This document shows positions 1 through 5,358 of a stretch of 5,358 nt of DNA, one piece after another. The stretch spans positions 112,480 to 117,837 of the forward strand of contig DHYP01000034.1 of NCBI GenBank assembly GCA_002414145.1, written 5' to 3'. The stretch comes from Methylophilaceae bacterium UBA5127 (GTDB taxonomy: Bacteria > Pseudomonadota > Gammaproteobacteria > Burkholderiales > Methylophilaceae). A program made the position numbers and the translations under genes. The notes under the pieces were generated by a model that did no database searches, was not told where the DNA came from, and saw nothing but the letters and a program-made list of their open reading frames with translations. Position 1 is the stretch's first letter. Each line of letters starts with the position of its first letter.

Positions 1-285
<285 letters not shown>

Positions 286-326
286 TTTGCGCTCGGTAAC
301 TTGCGCTGGCTAGAGTGTAGCAAGAT

Positions 327-352
327 AAAAATCGCCTTTATGGCGATTTTTT
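327..352. terminator. Bidirectional intrinsic terminator between dapB and the convergent operon
   Basis: A perfect 10-bp stem, AAAAATCGCC (327-336) with GGCGATTTTT (342-351), encloses a 5-nt loop. On the + strand it runs into six T residues (347-352). Read on the - strand it runs into five T residues (complement of 327-331). It can therefore stop both dapB transcription and the convergent operon. Its right edge overlaps the TAA stop (351-353) of the last operon gene, a very tight arrangement. Confidence 0.9.
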
Positions 353-803
353 ATTTCGGGTAGATTTTTTTTGCAGGCCTTTTATGTGGAATATAGTGCA
401 ATCCAAAGCAGAGTGGAATACTGATGCCAGCAATCAAGTGCATGCCACTAGCATATTTTGATAGTGACTCATCTCCTAGATAGTAGATGCCAAGTCCCGT
501 GAGTGTCAGTGTTAAAAATATAAGCAGCATTATTAAGCCAGTGATTTGATTTTTTCTTTTGCCCCAACCACTTCTCATGTGGATCGTCCACAATGTGCCG
601 ATGTATATCAAGGTCATGAAAGAAAAAGTGACATGCATCGCAGACATGCCAATATGCCAGTCGGAAGAGAGTCGCCAAGGTACAGACCACTCTAATTTAA
701 GCGCCAATGTAGTGGGTGCTAACATCATCCCAGTCACAAACAAACTCAGTAATATTGTCATTAAGCTAGGATAAAAGTAGCTTGGGTATTTATTTAAGTG
801 CAT
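351..803 (-). CDS. Four-helix membrane protein with paired histidines, candidate b-type cytochrome
   Basis: This encodes 150 residues with four hydrophobic segments at about 12-34, 51-74, 88-109 and 119-138. Positive charge in the 75-88 loop (HMRSGWGKRK) and the C-tail (HKRPAKK) predicts both termini in the cytoplasm. Histidines fall at matching depths of helices 2 and 4: H57 and H122 near the periplasmic side, H75 and H136 near the cytoplasmic side. That arrangement would suit two bis-histidine b hemes, as in small membrane cytochromes b, but I recognise no named family with certainty. It is the last gene of the operon, 22 bp after the flavin transferase gene. No clear Shine-Dalgarno precedes the ATG, so translation may be coupled or weak. 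Context suggests it passes electrons from the quinone pool or cytoplasm to the flavinylated periplasmic partner. The frame is secure and the function is inferred. Confidence 0.8.
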   Translation of the reverse strand: MHLNKYPSYFYPSLMTILLSLFVTGMMLAPTTLALKLEWSVPWRLSSDWHIGMSAMHVTFSFMTLIYIGTLWTIHMRSGWGKRKNQITGLIMLLIFLTLTLTGLGIYYLGDESLSKYASGMHLIAGISIPLCFGLHYIPHKRPAKKIYPK

Positions 804-825
804 GATTTTTATTGTGTATTGCTAA

Positions 826-1635
826 TTATATTTTTATATTCGCAGAGTTTAAACATTTTCCGCCTAGGCTTTGAATAATACTGGCTCTAAGCTCTGCATT
901 TGCAAGACTTGCCACCTTGGTCAATGCATCCGCTAACCAAGCTTTGTGCGCCAATATGCTCCATGTGCCGATTTGCGGTGTGTGTTGCCTGTGATAGATT
1001 AATCCAGGGAAACGCTTATCGTAATGTGTATTTACGCAGGATGTTGCAAGCGCAGTGTTTTCAACCTGAAATACCTCTCCAAGCGCTTGGTGTTCATTGC
1101 GAATTTGTACGGGTAGGCTGATGTTGCCAAATACACGTATATCACCTCCTGCATTTACCCACCCTGATAATGCACCTTGTGCTTGCATTGCTTCGATAGC
1201 TAAATCCACAGCATAGCCTTTAGCAATGCCATCTAGAGTGACCAATGCATTACGCTTTAATGTTGCCCCAGTCTCGTCTAACACTAGGTCATCTACATTT
1301 CCCTGTTCAAGTGCTTGTGCTTGATTGTGCTGAGGCAAAGCTTTGCGTTTGACAAGTGCACCACCCACCATGCAGTTAAATAAGCCATTACTTTTATGCA
1401 TCATTTCTTGTGCGAGCATCAATACTTTGTGGGTGTGTTTGCTGAGAGGCATGCGGCGACCTTGGTTTTGATTTAGCATGCTCAGTTCGCTATTCGGGTC
1501 ATGAAAGCTCATTAAGTCATGCACCAATTGCATTTCAGCAAAGGCCAAGCTGATGACGATGTCTGCTTGCGGATGATTAACCGCAATCTCAACAAACGTA
1601 CCTAATATGGCGCGCATGCGTCGTTTATGGCTCAT
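826..1635 (-). CDS. apbE: ApbE-family FAD:protein FMN transferase, without a signal peptide
   Basis: ApbE enzymes split FAD and attach FMN through a phosphoester bond to a Thr or Ser of target flavoproteins, using Mg2+. Over 269 residues the family landmarks appear in order: LGT (11-13), SFHDPNSELSMLN (43-55), LDGIAKGYAVD (134-144), NAGGD (161-165), ATS (197-199) and ADALTK (235-240). Two places depart from the usual pattern. The HIIDPRTG-like loop is replaced by LIYHRQHTPQIG (212-223). The metal-site Asp/Thr pair reads D-A-L-T-K, where D-x-x-x-T is usual. There is no signal peptide or lipobox, and an in-frame TAA two codons upstream of the ATG rules out a longer N-terminus. Its start overlaps the end of the FMN-binding gene by 11 bp, suggesting translational coupling. 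That adjacency makes the neighbour its likely substrate. Confidence 0.92.
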   Translation of the reverse strand: MSHKRRMRAILGTFVEIAVNHPQADIVISLAFAEMQLVHDLMSFHDPNSELSMLNQNQGRRMPLSKHTHKVLMLAQEMMHKSNGLFNCMVGGALVKRKALPQHNQAQALEQGNVDDLVLDETGATLKRNALVTLDGIAKGYAVDLAIEAMQAQGALSGWVNAGGDIRVFGNISLPVQIRNEHQALGEVFQVENTALATSCVNTHYDKRFPGLIYHRQHTPQIGTWSILAHKAWLADALTKVASLANAELRASIIQSLGGKCLNSANIKI

Positions 1636-2173
1636 GATTTAGTGCAACCTGTTGCAATGCCAATATCCGTTTAACACCATCGGTCAGGTTGCGGCATGAT
1701 AACGTTGCCCCGCTGATATTAGGGATGTCTTGATCCAGCTTAAAAGGGTCTTTAATTGTTTTTTGTTTAAATTGATTGCGCCAATCTGAATTGCGCACCT
1801 GATCCCCTTTGGTTTCGCGATAACTCATGATTTCTATGCCGACTACATGGCCATCCACAGATAAGCCAATAGCGTAAGTAATAAACTCATGCTTACCTAC
1901 CACATCGTCAATGACAAACCAGCCAATATGTTGACCTTTTTGCACTACTTTCCATACTTTTTGTATGTCCCATCGCTGGCGAACACCTGAAATCGCTTTG
2001 ATGTCATCACGCTGCTGTTCGTTAATCTTAACTAACAGTGGCATAAACGTCTCTGCTTCAGGAAACAGCACTTGCTGAGCTTGTTGTGTGTTTAGATAAT
2101 CCTGTGCGTAGGCTGGCGCTGTGAGAGCGGTAATTGCAATTATCCAGTATGGATTAAAATGATGCTTGCTCAT
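1625..2173 (-). CDS. Exported FMN-binding-domain protein with ApbE-type flavinylation motif
   Basis: This encodes 182 residues. A Sec-type signal peptide (about 1-23, hydrophobic WIIAITALTA, cleavage after AYA) places the mature protein in the periplasm. The rest is one FMN_bind-like domain (roughly 65-175), related to NqrC/RnfG and other covalent flavoproteins. The segment DIPNISGATLSC (149-160) holds the SGAT motif, in which Thr157 would carry the FMN. RETKGDQ (119-125) matches the conserved loop before the motif. The Asp usually three residues before the Ser/Thr is Pro151 here, with Asp149 two residues further out. Cys160 lies three residues after Thr157. The Shine-Dalgarno AAGG (2181-2184) overlaps the stop of the upstream gene. 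The protein is too small and lacks membrane segments to be NqrC itself. An electron carrier or small periplasmic reductase is the likeliest role. Confidence 0.9.
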   Translation of the reverse strand: MSKHHFNPYWIIAITALTAPAYAQDYLNTQQAQQVLFPEAETFMPLLVKINEQQRDDIKAISGVRQRWDIQKVWKVVQKGQHIGWFVIDDVVGKHEFITYAIGLSVDGHVVGIEIMSYRETKGDQVRNSDWRNQFKQKTIKDPFKLDQDIPNISGATLSCRNLTDGVKRILALQQVALNHEP

Positions 2174-2182
2174 GTGAATACC

Positions 2183-3094
2183 TTAAAAATCAATACCAAA
2201 TTTGAGTCTTAACTCATGTTTGGTTTTTTCGACTAAATGCAGGTCTTCCGTTTGACCGCTGTAGCGTTCGCCCCCGCCTTTCAGCTGTTGGAACCAAGTG
2301 ACAGTTGCCCACCAGTCTTGACCGCCATAATGCAATGTAGGACCTGCAAATAGTGACCAACGCTCTGTGCCTACTTCTGTTTCAAATTCTGTCTGGTATT
2401 GTGCCTCAGCACCAATAAACCAATTTGGGATAAAGCGATAAGTAATACCTGTGCCTGCCGTAAGTTCTATTTCCATTTCGGAGTGTGTAGGCCAATCAAA
2501 ATCTACTGGTAAGCTGGCTAAGCGATCTGCACTCAAAGGTGCGCGATGGGCATAGGTGGCTTCCATACCAAGGCTTCCTGCCCATATCATTTGTCCTTCT
2601 AGATAGTATTTTTGTGCGGCGAGGATGGTCTCAATCGAGTATTGATCTTTATCTAAGCCAGAATGCTTATCTAACCAATCATAGCTTAAGGAGACAATGC
2701 CAGCTAAGCCAAAATCATCTTTAGCAGGACTTAAAAAGTTATACTTTAGCTCAGCTTCAAGACCTGAGGGCTTCAAGTAGTAATGCTCCGCACCAGGGAT
2801 GTAAGCATCTATGGCGATACCACTGGTATTGATGGATTGCATTTTTAAATAGGTTGCGGCAGTAAGTCTATCGGTAATGCCATACTCAATTTCTGATTTT
2901 GAATCCCAAGCGCTGTATTCGCCGATGTCTTTATCGGCTCTATAAGTAAAGGTTTGGTCAAACTCCAAGGTGCCCTCAGGTAGCGTTTCCGCACCTTTGA
3001 TATAACCAAACAAATTTTCATCTGCATGTACAGGGGTGTTGATGCATGATGTTGCGATAAATGTGAGCATATACAACTTAGTAGACTGGATCAT
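2183..3094 (-). CDS. Outer-membrane beta-barrel protein resembling DUF6662, function unknown
   Basis: This encodes 303 residues. A signal peptide (about 1-24, cleavage after VHA) is followed by alternating polar and hydrophobic strands rich in aromatic residues. The chain ends ELRLKFGIDF, with the terminal Phe typical of proteins folded by the BAM machinery. The mature N-terminus, LFGYIKGAETLPEGTLEF (28-45), and the EIEYGITDRL stretch (69-78) recall the DUF6662 family of uncharacterised outer-membrane proteins; that assignment is from memory. No TonB box or plug domain is visible, so it is not a TonB-dependent receptor. It is the first gene of the operon, with Shine-Dalgarno AGGAG (3100-3104) 5 nt before the ATG and 9 bp before the FMN-binding gene. 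Its promoter carries a Fur box, so it is probably made under iron limitation. It could be a pore or an outer-membrane anchor for the redox partners. Confidence 0.85.
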   Translation of the reverse strand: MIQSTKLYMLTFIATSCINTPVHADENLFGYIKGAETLPEGTLEFDQTFTYRADKDIGEYSAWDSKSEIEYGITDRLTAATYLKMQSINTSGIAIDAYIPGAEHYYLKPSGLEAELKYNFLSPAKDDFGLAGIVSLSYDWLDKHSGLDKDQYSIETILAAQKYYLEGQMIWAGSLGMEATYAHRAPLSADRLASLPVDFDWPTHSEMEIELTAGTGITYRFIPNWFIGAEAQYQTEFETEVGTERWSLFAGPTLHYGGQDWWATVTWFQQLKGGGERYSGQTEDLHLVEKTKHELRLKFGIDF

Positions 3095-3128
3095 GATAAC
3101 TCCTAAAAATAACCAATAAATATCTAAT

Positions 3129-3161
3129 TAATCTAAATGATAACAATTATCATTTAGATTA
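3129..3161. promoter_or_regulatory. Fur box within a perfect 33-bp inverted repeat
   Basis: Two perfect 15-nt arms, TAATCTAAATGATAA (3129-3143) and TTATCATTTAGATTA (3147-3161), flank CAA. The core TGATAACAATTATCA (3138-3152) matches the 7-1-7 Fur consensus TGATAAT-N-ATTATCA at every defined position but one. It lies across the -10 element and spacer of the operon promoter, so iron-loaded Fur would block RNA polymerase. The flanking symmetric ATCTAA/TTAGAT extends the dyad beyond one Fur dimer site and may allow two overlapping dimers. Confidence 0.85.
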
Positions 3162-3165
3162 TCAA
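3137..3165 (-). promoter_or_regulatory. Sigma70-type promoter of the four-gene operon
   Basis: On the - strand, TTGATA (3160-3165) is the -35 element and TATCAT (3137-3142) the -10 element, separated by exactly 17 bp. Each differs from consensus at one position. Transcription would start near 3130, leaving an untranslated leader of about 35 nt that includes the AGGAG ribosome-binding site. The Fur dyad covers the -10 element and the spacer, as expected for an iron-repressed promoter. Confidence 0.8.
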
Positions 3166-3220
3166 TATGTATGTAATGAATATATGAGGAATATCAGTCT
3201 GTGTTGGAAAGGTTAGAAAT

Positions 3221-3249
3221 AATAAAGCCGCAAAATATGCGGCTTTATT
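3221..3249 (-). terminator. Intrinsic terminator of the VPLPA-CTERM gene
   Basis: Perfect 12-bp arms, AATAAAGCCGCA (3221-3232) and TGCGGCTTTATT (3238-3249), enclose a 5-nt loop 18 bp after the gene's stop codon. The T-rich side is modest (TTTATTATTT on the - strand). It should largely isolate the downstream Fur-controlled promoter from readthrough. Confidence 0.85.
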
Positions 3250-3267
3250 GATAAAGCAGGTCTTAAA

Positions 3268-3819
3268 TTAGGCAGATTTACGTTTTCTTAAACCAGCTAG
3301 GCTTAGTAATCCAGTGCCAAATAACCAAGCTGCCGCAGGTAAGGGCACAGCAGATACAGAAGAGGTGGTGTTTGCTAATGAGGCAATACCAGTGCGTGAG
3401 CTAATGCCAATATCCACAAGACCATGATTAATATCGTTCACCCACAGGTTAGTGCCGTTTAATGCATTGTCGAGTGTGAAGTTAAATGAGGAAATGGCCA
3501 AGATATAGCTACCATAATCAAGATTACGATTGATCAAGGAGTTCCAAGTAAAATCATTTGCGTCGTCGTTAGCTTGTAGAAAGTTGGCGGCGTCTAAGCT
3601 ACTCTTAAATAAATAAACAAAAGGGTCAGCAAGATAGTGGGTAACATCTGCCAAGTTTCTTGTTGCCGTGATGCTGAATGCGCCTGCTGTGCTTACGTTA
3701 AAGTTAACGTACTGTACTGTTTTTGTTTTTGTAGAAACGTCAACAGTTGTATTGAGGGTGTTCGCTTGAGCAGAAAAGCTCACTATAGCGAGTAATGCAG
3801 CTAACAAACGTAATTTCAT
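3268..3819 (-). CDS. VPLPA-CTERM (PEP-CTERM-type) sorted surface protein
   Basis: This encodes 183 residues. It has a signal peptide (about 1-19, cleavage after AQA) and a Thr/Asn/Ser-rich body with no visible catalytic motif. The C-terminus is a sorting domain: V158-P-L-P-AAAWLF, then a hydrophobic helix, then RKRK. That tripartite tail is the VPLPA form of PEP-CTERM, recognised by exosortases that process proteins for export with exopolysaccharide; no exosortase gene is in this window. The stretch DPFVYLFKSSLDAANFLQANDD (65-86) and the following GSYILAISSF resemble DVUA0089-type secreted beta-sandwich proteins, a weak match from memory. Shine-Dalgarno AAAGGG (3827-3832) lies 7 nt before the ATG. 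It has its own terminator and probable promoter, so it is not part of the Fur-controlled operon. Role unknown, plausibly matrix or surface attachment. Confidence 0.9.
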   Translation of the reverse strand: MKLRLLAALLAIVSFSAQANTLNTTVDVSTKTKTVQYVNFNVSTAGAFSITATRNLADVTHYLADPFVYLFKSSLDAANFLQANDDANDFTWNSLINRNLDYGSYILAISSFNFTLDNALNGTNLWVNDINHGLVDIGISSRTGIASLANTTSSVSAVPLPAAAWLFGTGLLSLAGLRKRKSA

Positions 3820-3866
3820 TTCGCATCCCTTTCAGTAATTGAGTTATTGAATCTATACATGTGTAC

Positions 3867-3896
3867 AGTATATGTGTCATTTTAGTGTGATTGCAA
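3867..3896 (-). promoter_or_regulatory. Possible promoter of the VPLPA-CTERM gene
   Basis: On the - strand TTGCAA (3891-3896) and TATACT (3867-3872) are separated by 18 bp, about 48 bp upstream of the start codon. The match is moderate. A TATAC...GTATA dyad (3854-3872) overlaps the -10 and could be an operator, but its interior is not symmetric and I cannot name a regulator. Confidence 0.4.
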
Positions 3897-4020
3897 TAGC
3901 CCGAACAGGTATATTTTTATTTTAATTTACGCTTTCAATTGTTTACAACAAGCATGAAATTTAGGCATACATGAATCCATAATGGGTTGCGTGTAATGTG
4001 GTCACTTGTATAGGGTGCGC

Positions 4021-4049
4021 TTGAGGCTTAAAGTTATTTCGGCTATAAT
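4021..4049 (+). promoter_or_regulatory. carAB promoter
   Basis: TTGAGG (4021-4026) and a perfect TATAAT (4044-4049) are separated by 17 bp. Transcription would begin near A4055/A4056, giving a leader of about 90 nt before the carA start codon. The predicted transcript starts AAUUCUG, with only two consecutive U residues, so strong UTP-driven slippage at initiation is not evident. Confidence 0.8.
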
Positions 4050-4061
4050 GCCTCAATTCTG

Positions 4062-4095
4062 AAACGGGAAGAGTTTTTAAAGCTTTTCCCGTTTT
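4062..4095 (+). terminator. Terminator-like hairpin in the carA leader, possible attenuator
   Basis: AAACGGGAA (4062-4070) pairs perfectly with TTCCCGTTT (4086-4094). Six more pairs, two of them G-U, close the stem to a 3-nt loop (4077-4079). Four T residues (4092-4095) follow the GC core. It starts only about 6 nt after the predicted transcription start, leaving no room for a leader peptide. Because it lies inside the carAB transcript, it could attenuate transcription or act as a 5' stabilising stem. Part of its 3' arm (AAGCTTTT, 4080-4087) can also pair, with G-U pairs, to the carA ribosome-binding region (4134-4141), which hints at an alternative fold. Confidence 0.6.
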
Positions 4096-4117
4096 GCACA
4101 TCTATTTATAGGTGTGC
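4096..4117 (+). promoter_or_regulatory. Second hairpin in the carA leader
   Basis: GCACATCTA (4096-4104) pairs with TAGGTGTGC (4109-4117), giving nine pairs with one G-U and a 4-nt loop. It begins directly after the T tract of the first hairpin and ends 15 nt before the Shine-Dalgarno sequence. The two stems would be tandem elements of a structured leader. I recognise no known riboswitch class. Confidence 0.5.
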
Positions 4118-4132
4118 GTCGTATCAAATATT

Positions 4133-4138
4133 AAGGAG
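4133..4138 (+). promoter_or_regulatory. carA ribosome-binding site that decides the start
   Basis: AAGGAG lies 6 nt before GTG 4145-4147. This fixes the start there, and the protein then begins [14 protein letters not shown], in register with other CarA N-termini. The earlier in-frame GTG at 4112 lies inside the second hairpin and has no such site. Confidence 0.9.
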
Positions 4139-4144
4139 CTTAAG

Positions 4145-5281
4145 GTGTCAAAAACAATTCCAGCAATTTTAGTCTTGGCAGATGGAACTGTTTTTAAAGG
4201 CATCGCGATTGGCGCTTCTGGTCAAACCATAGGCGAGGTAGTGTTTAATACCTCAATGACAGGCTATCAGGAAATCTTGACTGATCCTTCCTATACCAAG
4301 CAGATTGTGACACTGACTTACCCGCATATTGGCAACTATGGCACTAATGCTGATGATGTTGAGTCTGGAAGTGTGTATGCATCTGGTTTAATTATTCGCG
4401 ATTTACCTTTACTGCACAGCAACTTTCGCAGCAATCAAACATTGTCTGAGTACTTAATTGAGCAAAATGTGGTGGCGATTGCTGATATTGATACACGCAA
4501 GCTCACCCGTATTTTGCGTGAAAAGGGTACACAAGCAGGATGTGTGATGGCGGGCGATGTGGATGAAGCCAAAGCGTTGCAGTTAGCCAAAAGTTTCTCA
4601 GGCCTAGCAGGGTTGGACTTAGCCAAGGTGGTGAGTTGCAAAAGTCCTTATGAGTTTACTGAAGGGGAGTGGAGCTTAGGTAAGGGATTTGTAGCCCCTA
4701 AAGACTCAGCATTTCATGTTGTGGCATTCGATTACGGTGTAAAGCGTAATATTTTACGTATGCTGGTATCGCGTGGCTGTAAAGTCACTGTACTGCCAGC
4801 ACAAGCGACTGCAGCGCAAGCATTGAGTTATAAACCAGATGGCATTTTTCTATCAAATGGCCCTGGCGATCCAGAGCCATGCGACTATGCAATTAAGGCC
4901 ATTGAAACTTTAGTGGAGACAGGTATTCCCACTTTTGGCATTTGTTTAGGGCATCAATTGTTGGCTTTGGCTTCTGGTGCTAAAACATTGAAAATGAAGT
5001 TTGGGCATCATGGTGCCAATCACCCCGTGCAAGACGTAGAAACCAAGCGCGTATACATCACTAGTCAGAACCATGGCTTTGCAGCAGATCCGAATACATT
5101 GCCAGCCAATGTGAAGGTGACACATGTTTCTCTATTTGATGGTAGCTTACAGGGCATTGCGCGTACTGATAAGCCAGCGTTTAGCTTTCAAGGTCATCCT
5201 GAAGCGAGCCCTGGTCCTACAGAAATGAGTTATTTGTTTGACCAATTTATTGATTTAATGCAAGAAAGAAAATCCAGTTAA
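4145..5281 (+). CDS. carA: Carbamoyl-phosphate synthase small (glutaminase) subunit
   Basis: CarA hydrolyses glutamine and channels ammonia to CarB, which makes carbamoyl phosphate for pyrimidine and arginine synthesis in the cytoplasm. The 378-residue product, close to the 382 of E. coli, aligns over its whole length. The N-terminal CPSase domain includes [20 protein letters not shown] and [11 protein letters not shown] class I glutamine amidotransferase domain follows, with LSNGPGDP, nucleophile Cys267 in GICLGHQ, and His351 and Glu353 in GHPEAS completing the triad. The oxyanion-hole region and the [12 protein letters not shown] loop are intact. The start codon is GTG. The stop overlaps the carB ATG by one base (TAATG), so the subunits are translationally coupled. 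Expression is likely modulated through the structured leader. Confidence 0.98.
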   Translation: MSKTIPAILVLADGTVFKGIAIGASGQTIGEVVFNTSMTGYQEILTDPSYTKQIVTLTYPHIGNYGTNADDVESGSVYASGLIIRDLPLLHSNFRSNQTLSEYLIEQNVVAIADIDTRKLTRILREKGTQAGCVMAGDVDEAKALQLAKSFSGLAGLDLAKVVSCKSPYEFTEGEWSLGKGFVAPKDSAFHVVAFDYGVKRNILRMLVSRGCKVTVLPAQATAAQALSYKPDGIFLSNGPGDPEPCDYAIKAIETLVETGIPTFGICLGHQLLALASGAKTLKMKFGHHGANHPVQDVETKRVYITSQNHGFAADPNTLPANVKVTHVSLFDGSLQGIARTDKPAFSFQGHPEASPGPTEMSYLFDQFIDLMQERKSS

Positions 5282-5358
5282 TGGCTAAAAGAACCGACAT
5301 TAAAAGTATTCTCATCATCGGCGCCGGTCCGATAGTCATTGGCCAAGCATGTGAGTTT
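5281..5358 (+). CDS. carB: Carbamoyl-phosphate synthase large subunit, first 26 codons (3' end outside window)
   Basis: The ATG shares its A with the carA stop codon, and the frame runs open to the window edge. The 26 residues, [20 protein letters not shown] followed by GQACEF, are the highly conserved start of CarB, including the glycine-rich GAGPIVIGQ loop of the first pre-ATP-grasp domain. CarB carries the two ATP-dependent phosphorylation sites and accepts ammonia from CarA. Only the N-terminus is visible, so integrity of the rest cannot be judged. Confidence 0.97.
   Translation, partial: MAKRTDIKSILIIGAGPIVIGQACEF

Larger units (their letters stand above)
3820..4144. other. Divergent intergenic region between the VPLPA-CTERM gene and carA
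   Basis: This stretch of about 325 bp has no supported gene. It holds a possible leftward promoter near 3867-3896, the rightward carA promoter (4021-4049) and the carA leader with two hairpins (4062-4117). Between about 3897 and 4020 I see only AT-rich sequence, with no convincing ArgR-type palindrome, no RNA gene and no repeat family. Confidence 0.7.

Noticed and set aside
469..774. Open frames on both strands inside the four-helix gene (469-690 - and 559-774 +)
   Set aside because: They overlap a gene with clear membrane topology, have no ribosome-binding site of note, and their products show no recognisable features.
900..1121. Open frame on the + strand inside apbE
   Set aside because: Antisense shadow of a confidently identified gene; Cys-rich product without any family signature.
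3041..3055. Lipobox-like ATSC (residues 14-17) in the barrel protein's signal peptide
   Set aside because: The position before it is Ala where Leu/Val/Ile is preferred, and a standard cleavage site after VHA fits an integral barrel better.
3854..3872. TATAC...GTATA dyad as a defined operator
   Set aside because: Only the outer 5 bp are symmetric; no known regulator matches, so it is mentioned only as a weak possibility with the promoter.
3939..3951. Small inverted repeat TTGTT-TAC-AACAA upstream of carA
   Set aside because: Arms of only 5 bp in AT-rich sequence, not placed relative to any promoter, expected by chance.
3897..4020. ArgR operator controlling carA
   Set aside because: No pair of TGAATNNNNATTCA-like boxes is visible near the promoter.
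286..4020. Mobile element or genomic island carrying the accessory block
   Set aside because: No transposase, integrase, tRNA gene, terminal inverted repeats or flanking direct repeats are visible.
4112..4144. Upstream in-frame GTG giving CarA 11 extra residues
   Set aside because: It lies in the leader hairpin, lacks a ribosome-binding site, and the extra residues have no counterpart in CarA; AAGGAG at 4133-4138 points to GTG 4145.

Overview
The window looks like a chromosomal segment of a moderately AT-rich Gram-negative bacterium, most likely a betaproteobacterium. Three things point that way: a dapB ... carA-carB gene order, proteobacterial-type DapB and CarA sequences, and a VPLPA/PEP-CTERM sorting protein. 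A Methylophilaceae-like (Methylotenera-type) host fits the composition and gene content. That placement is an inference from memory and no search was run.

Layout. Positions 1-285 (+) hold the 3' end of dapB (lysine/diaminopimelate pathway), followed by a bidirectional intrinsic terminator (327-352). Positions 3094 down to 351 (-) hold a compact four-gene operon. In transcription order it encodes an outer-membrane beta-barrel resembling DUF6662, an exported FMN-binding-domain protein carrying the SGAT flavinylation motif, an ApbE-type FAD:protein FMN transferase, and a four-helix membrane protein with paired histidines. The operon is driven by a good sigma70-type promoter (TTGATA-N17-TATCAT). 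That promoter is overlapped by a perfect 33-bp dyad whose core is a near-consensus Fur box. Positions 3221-3249 are an intrinsic terminator for the next gene upstream, a VPLPA-CTERM (exosortase-substrate-like) surface protein at 3819-3268 (-). From 4021 on the + strand come the carA promoter, a leader with two tandem hairpins, carA (GTG start at 4145) and the first 26 codons of carB, which overlaps the carA stop by one base.

How the genes may work together. DapB, CarA and CarB are housekeeping enzymes. The part worth attention is the operon between them. A flavinyl transferase sits beside its probable substrate, a candidate diheme quinol- or electron-carrying membrane protein and an outer-membrane barrel, all under apparent Fur control. 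The simplest reading is an iron-starvation-induced electron route from the inner membrane through a covalently flavinylated periplasmic protein. It could reduce Fe(III), or substitute for another redox chain when iron is scarce. The function is inferred from families and regulation. The Fur dyad, the SGAT motif, the ApbE signatures and the histidine arrangement can be read directly.
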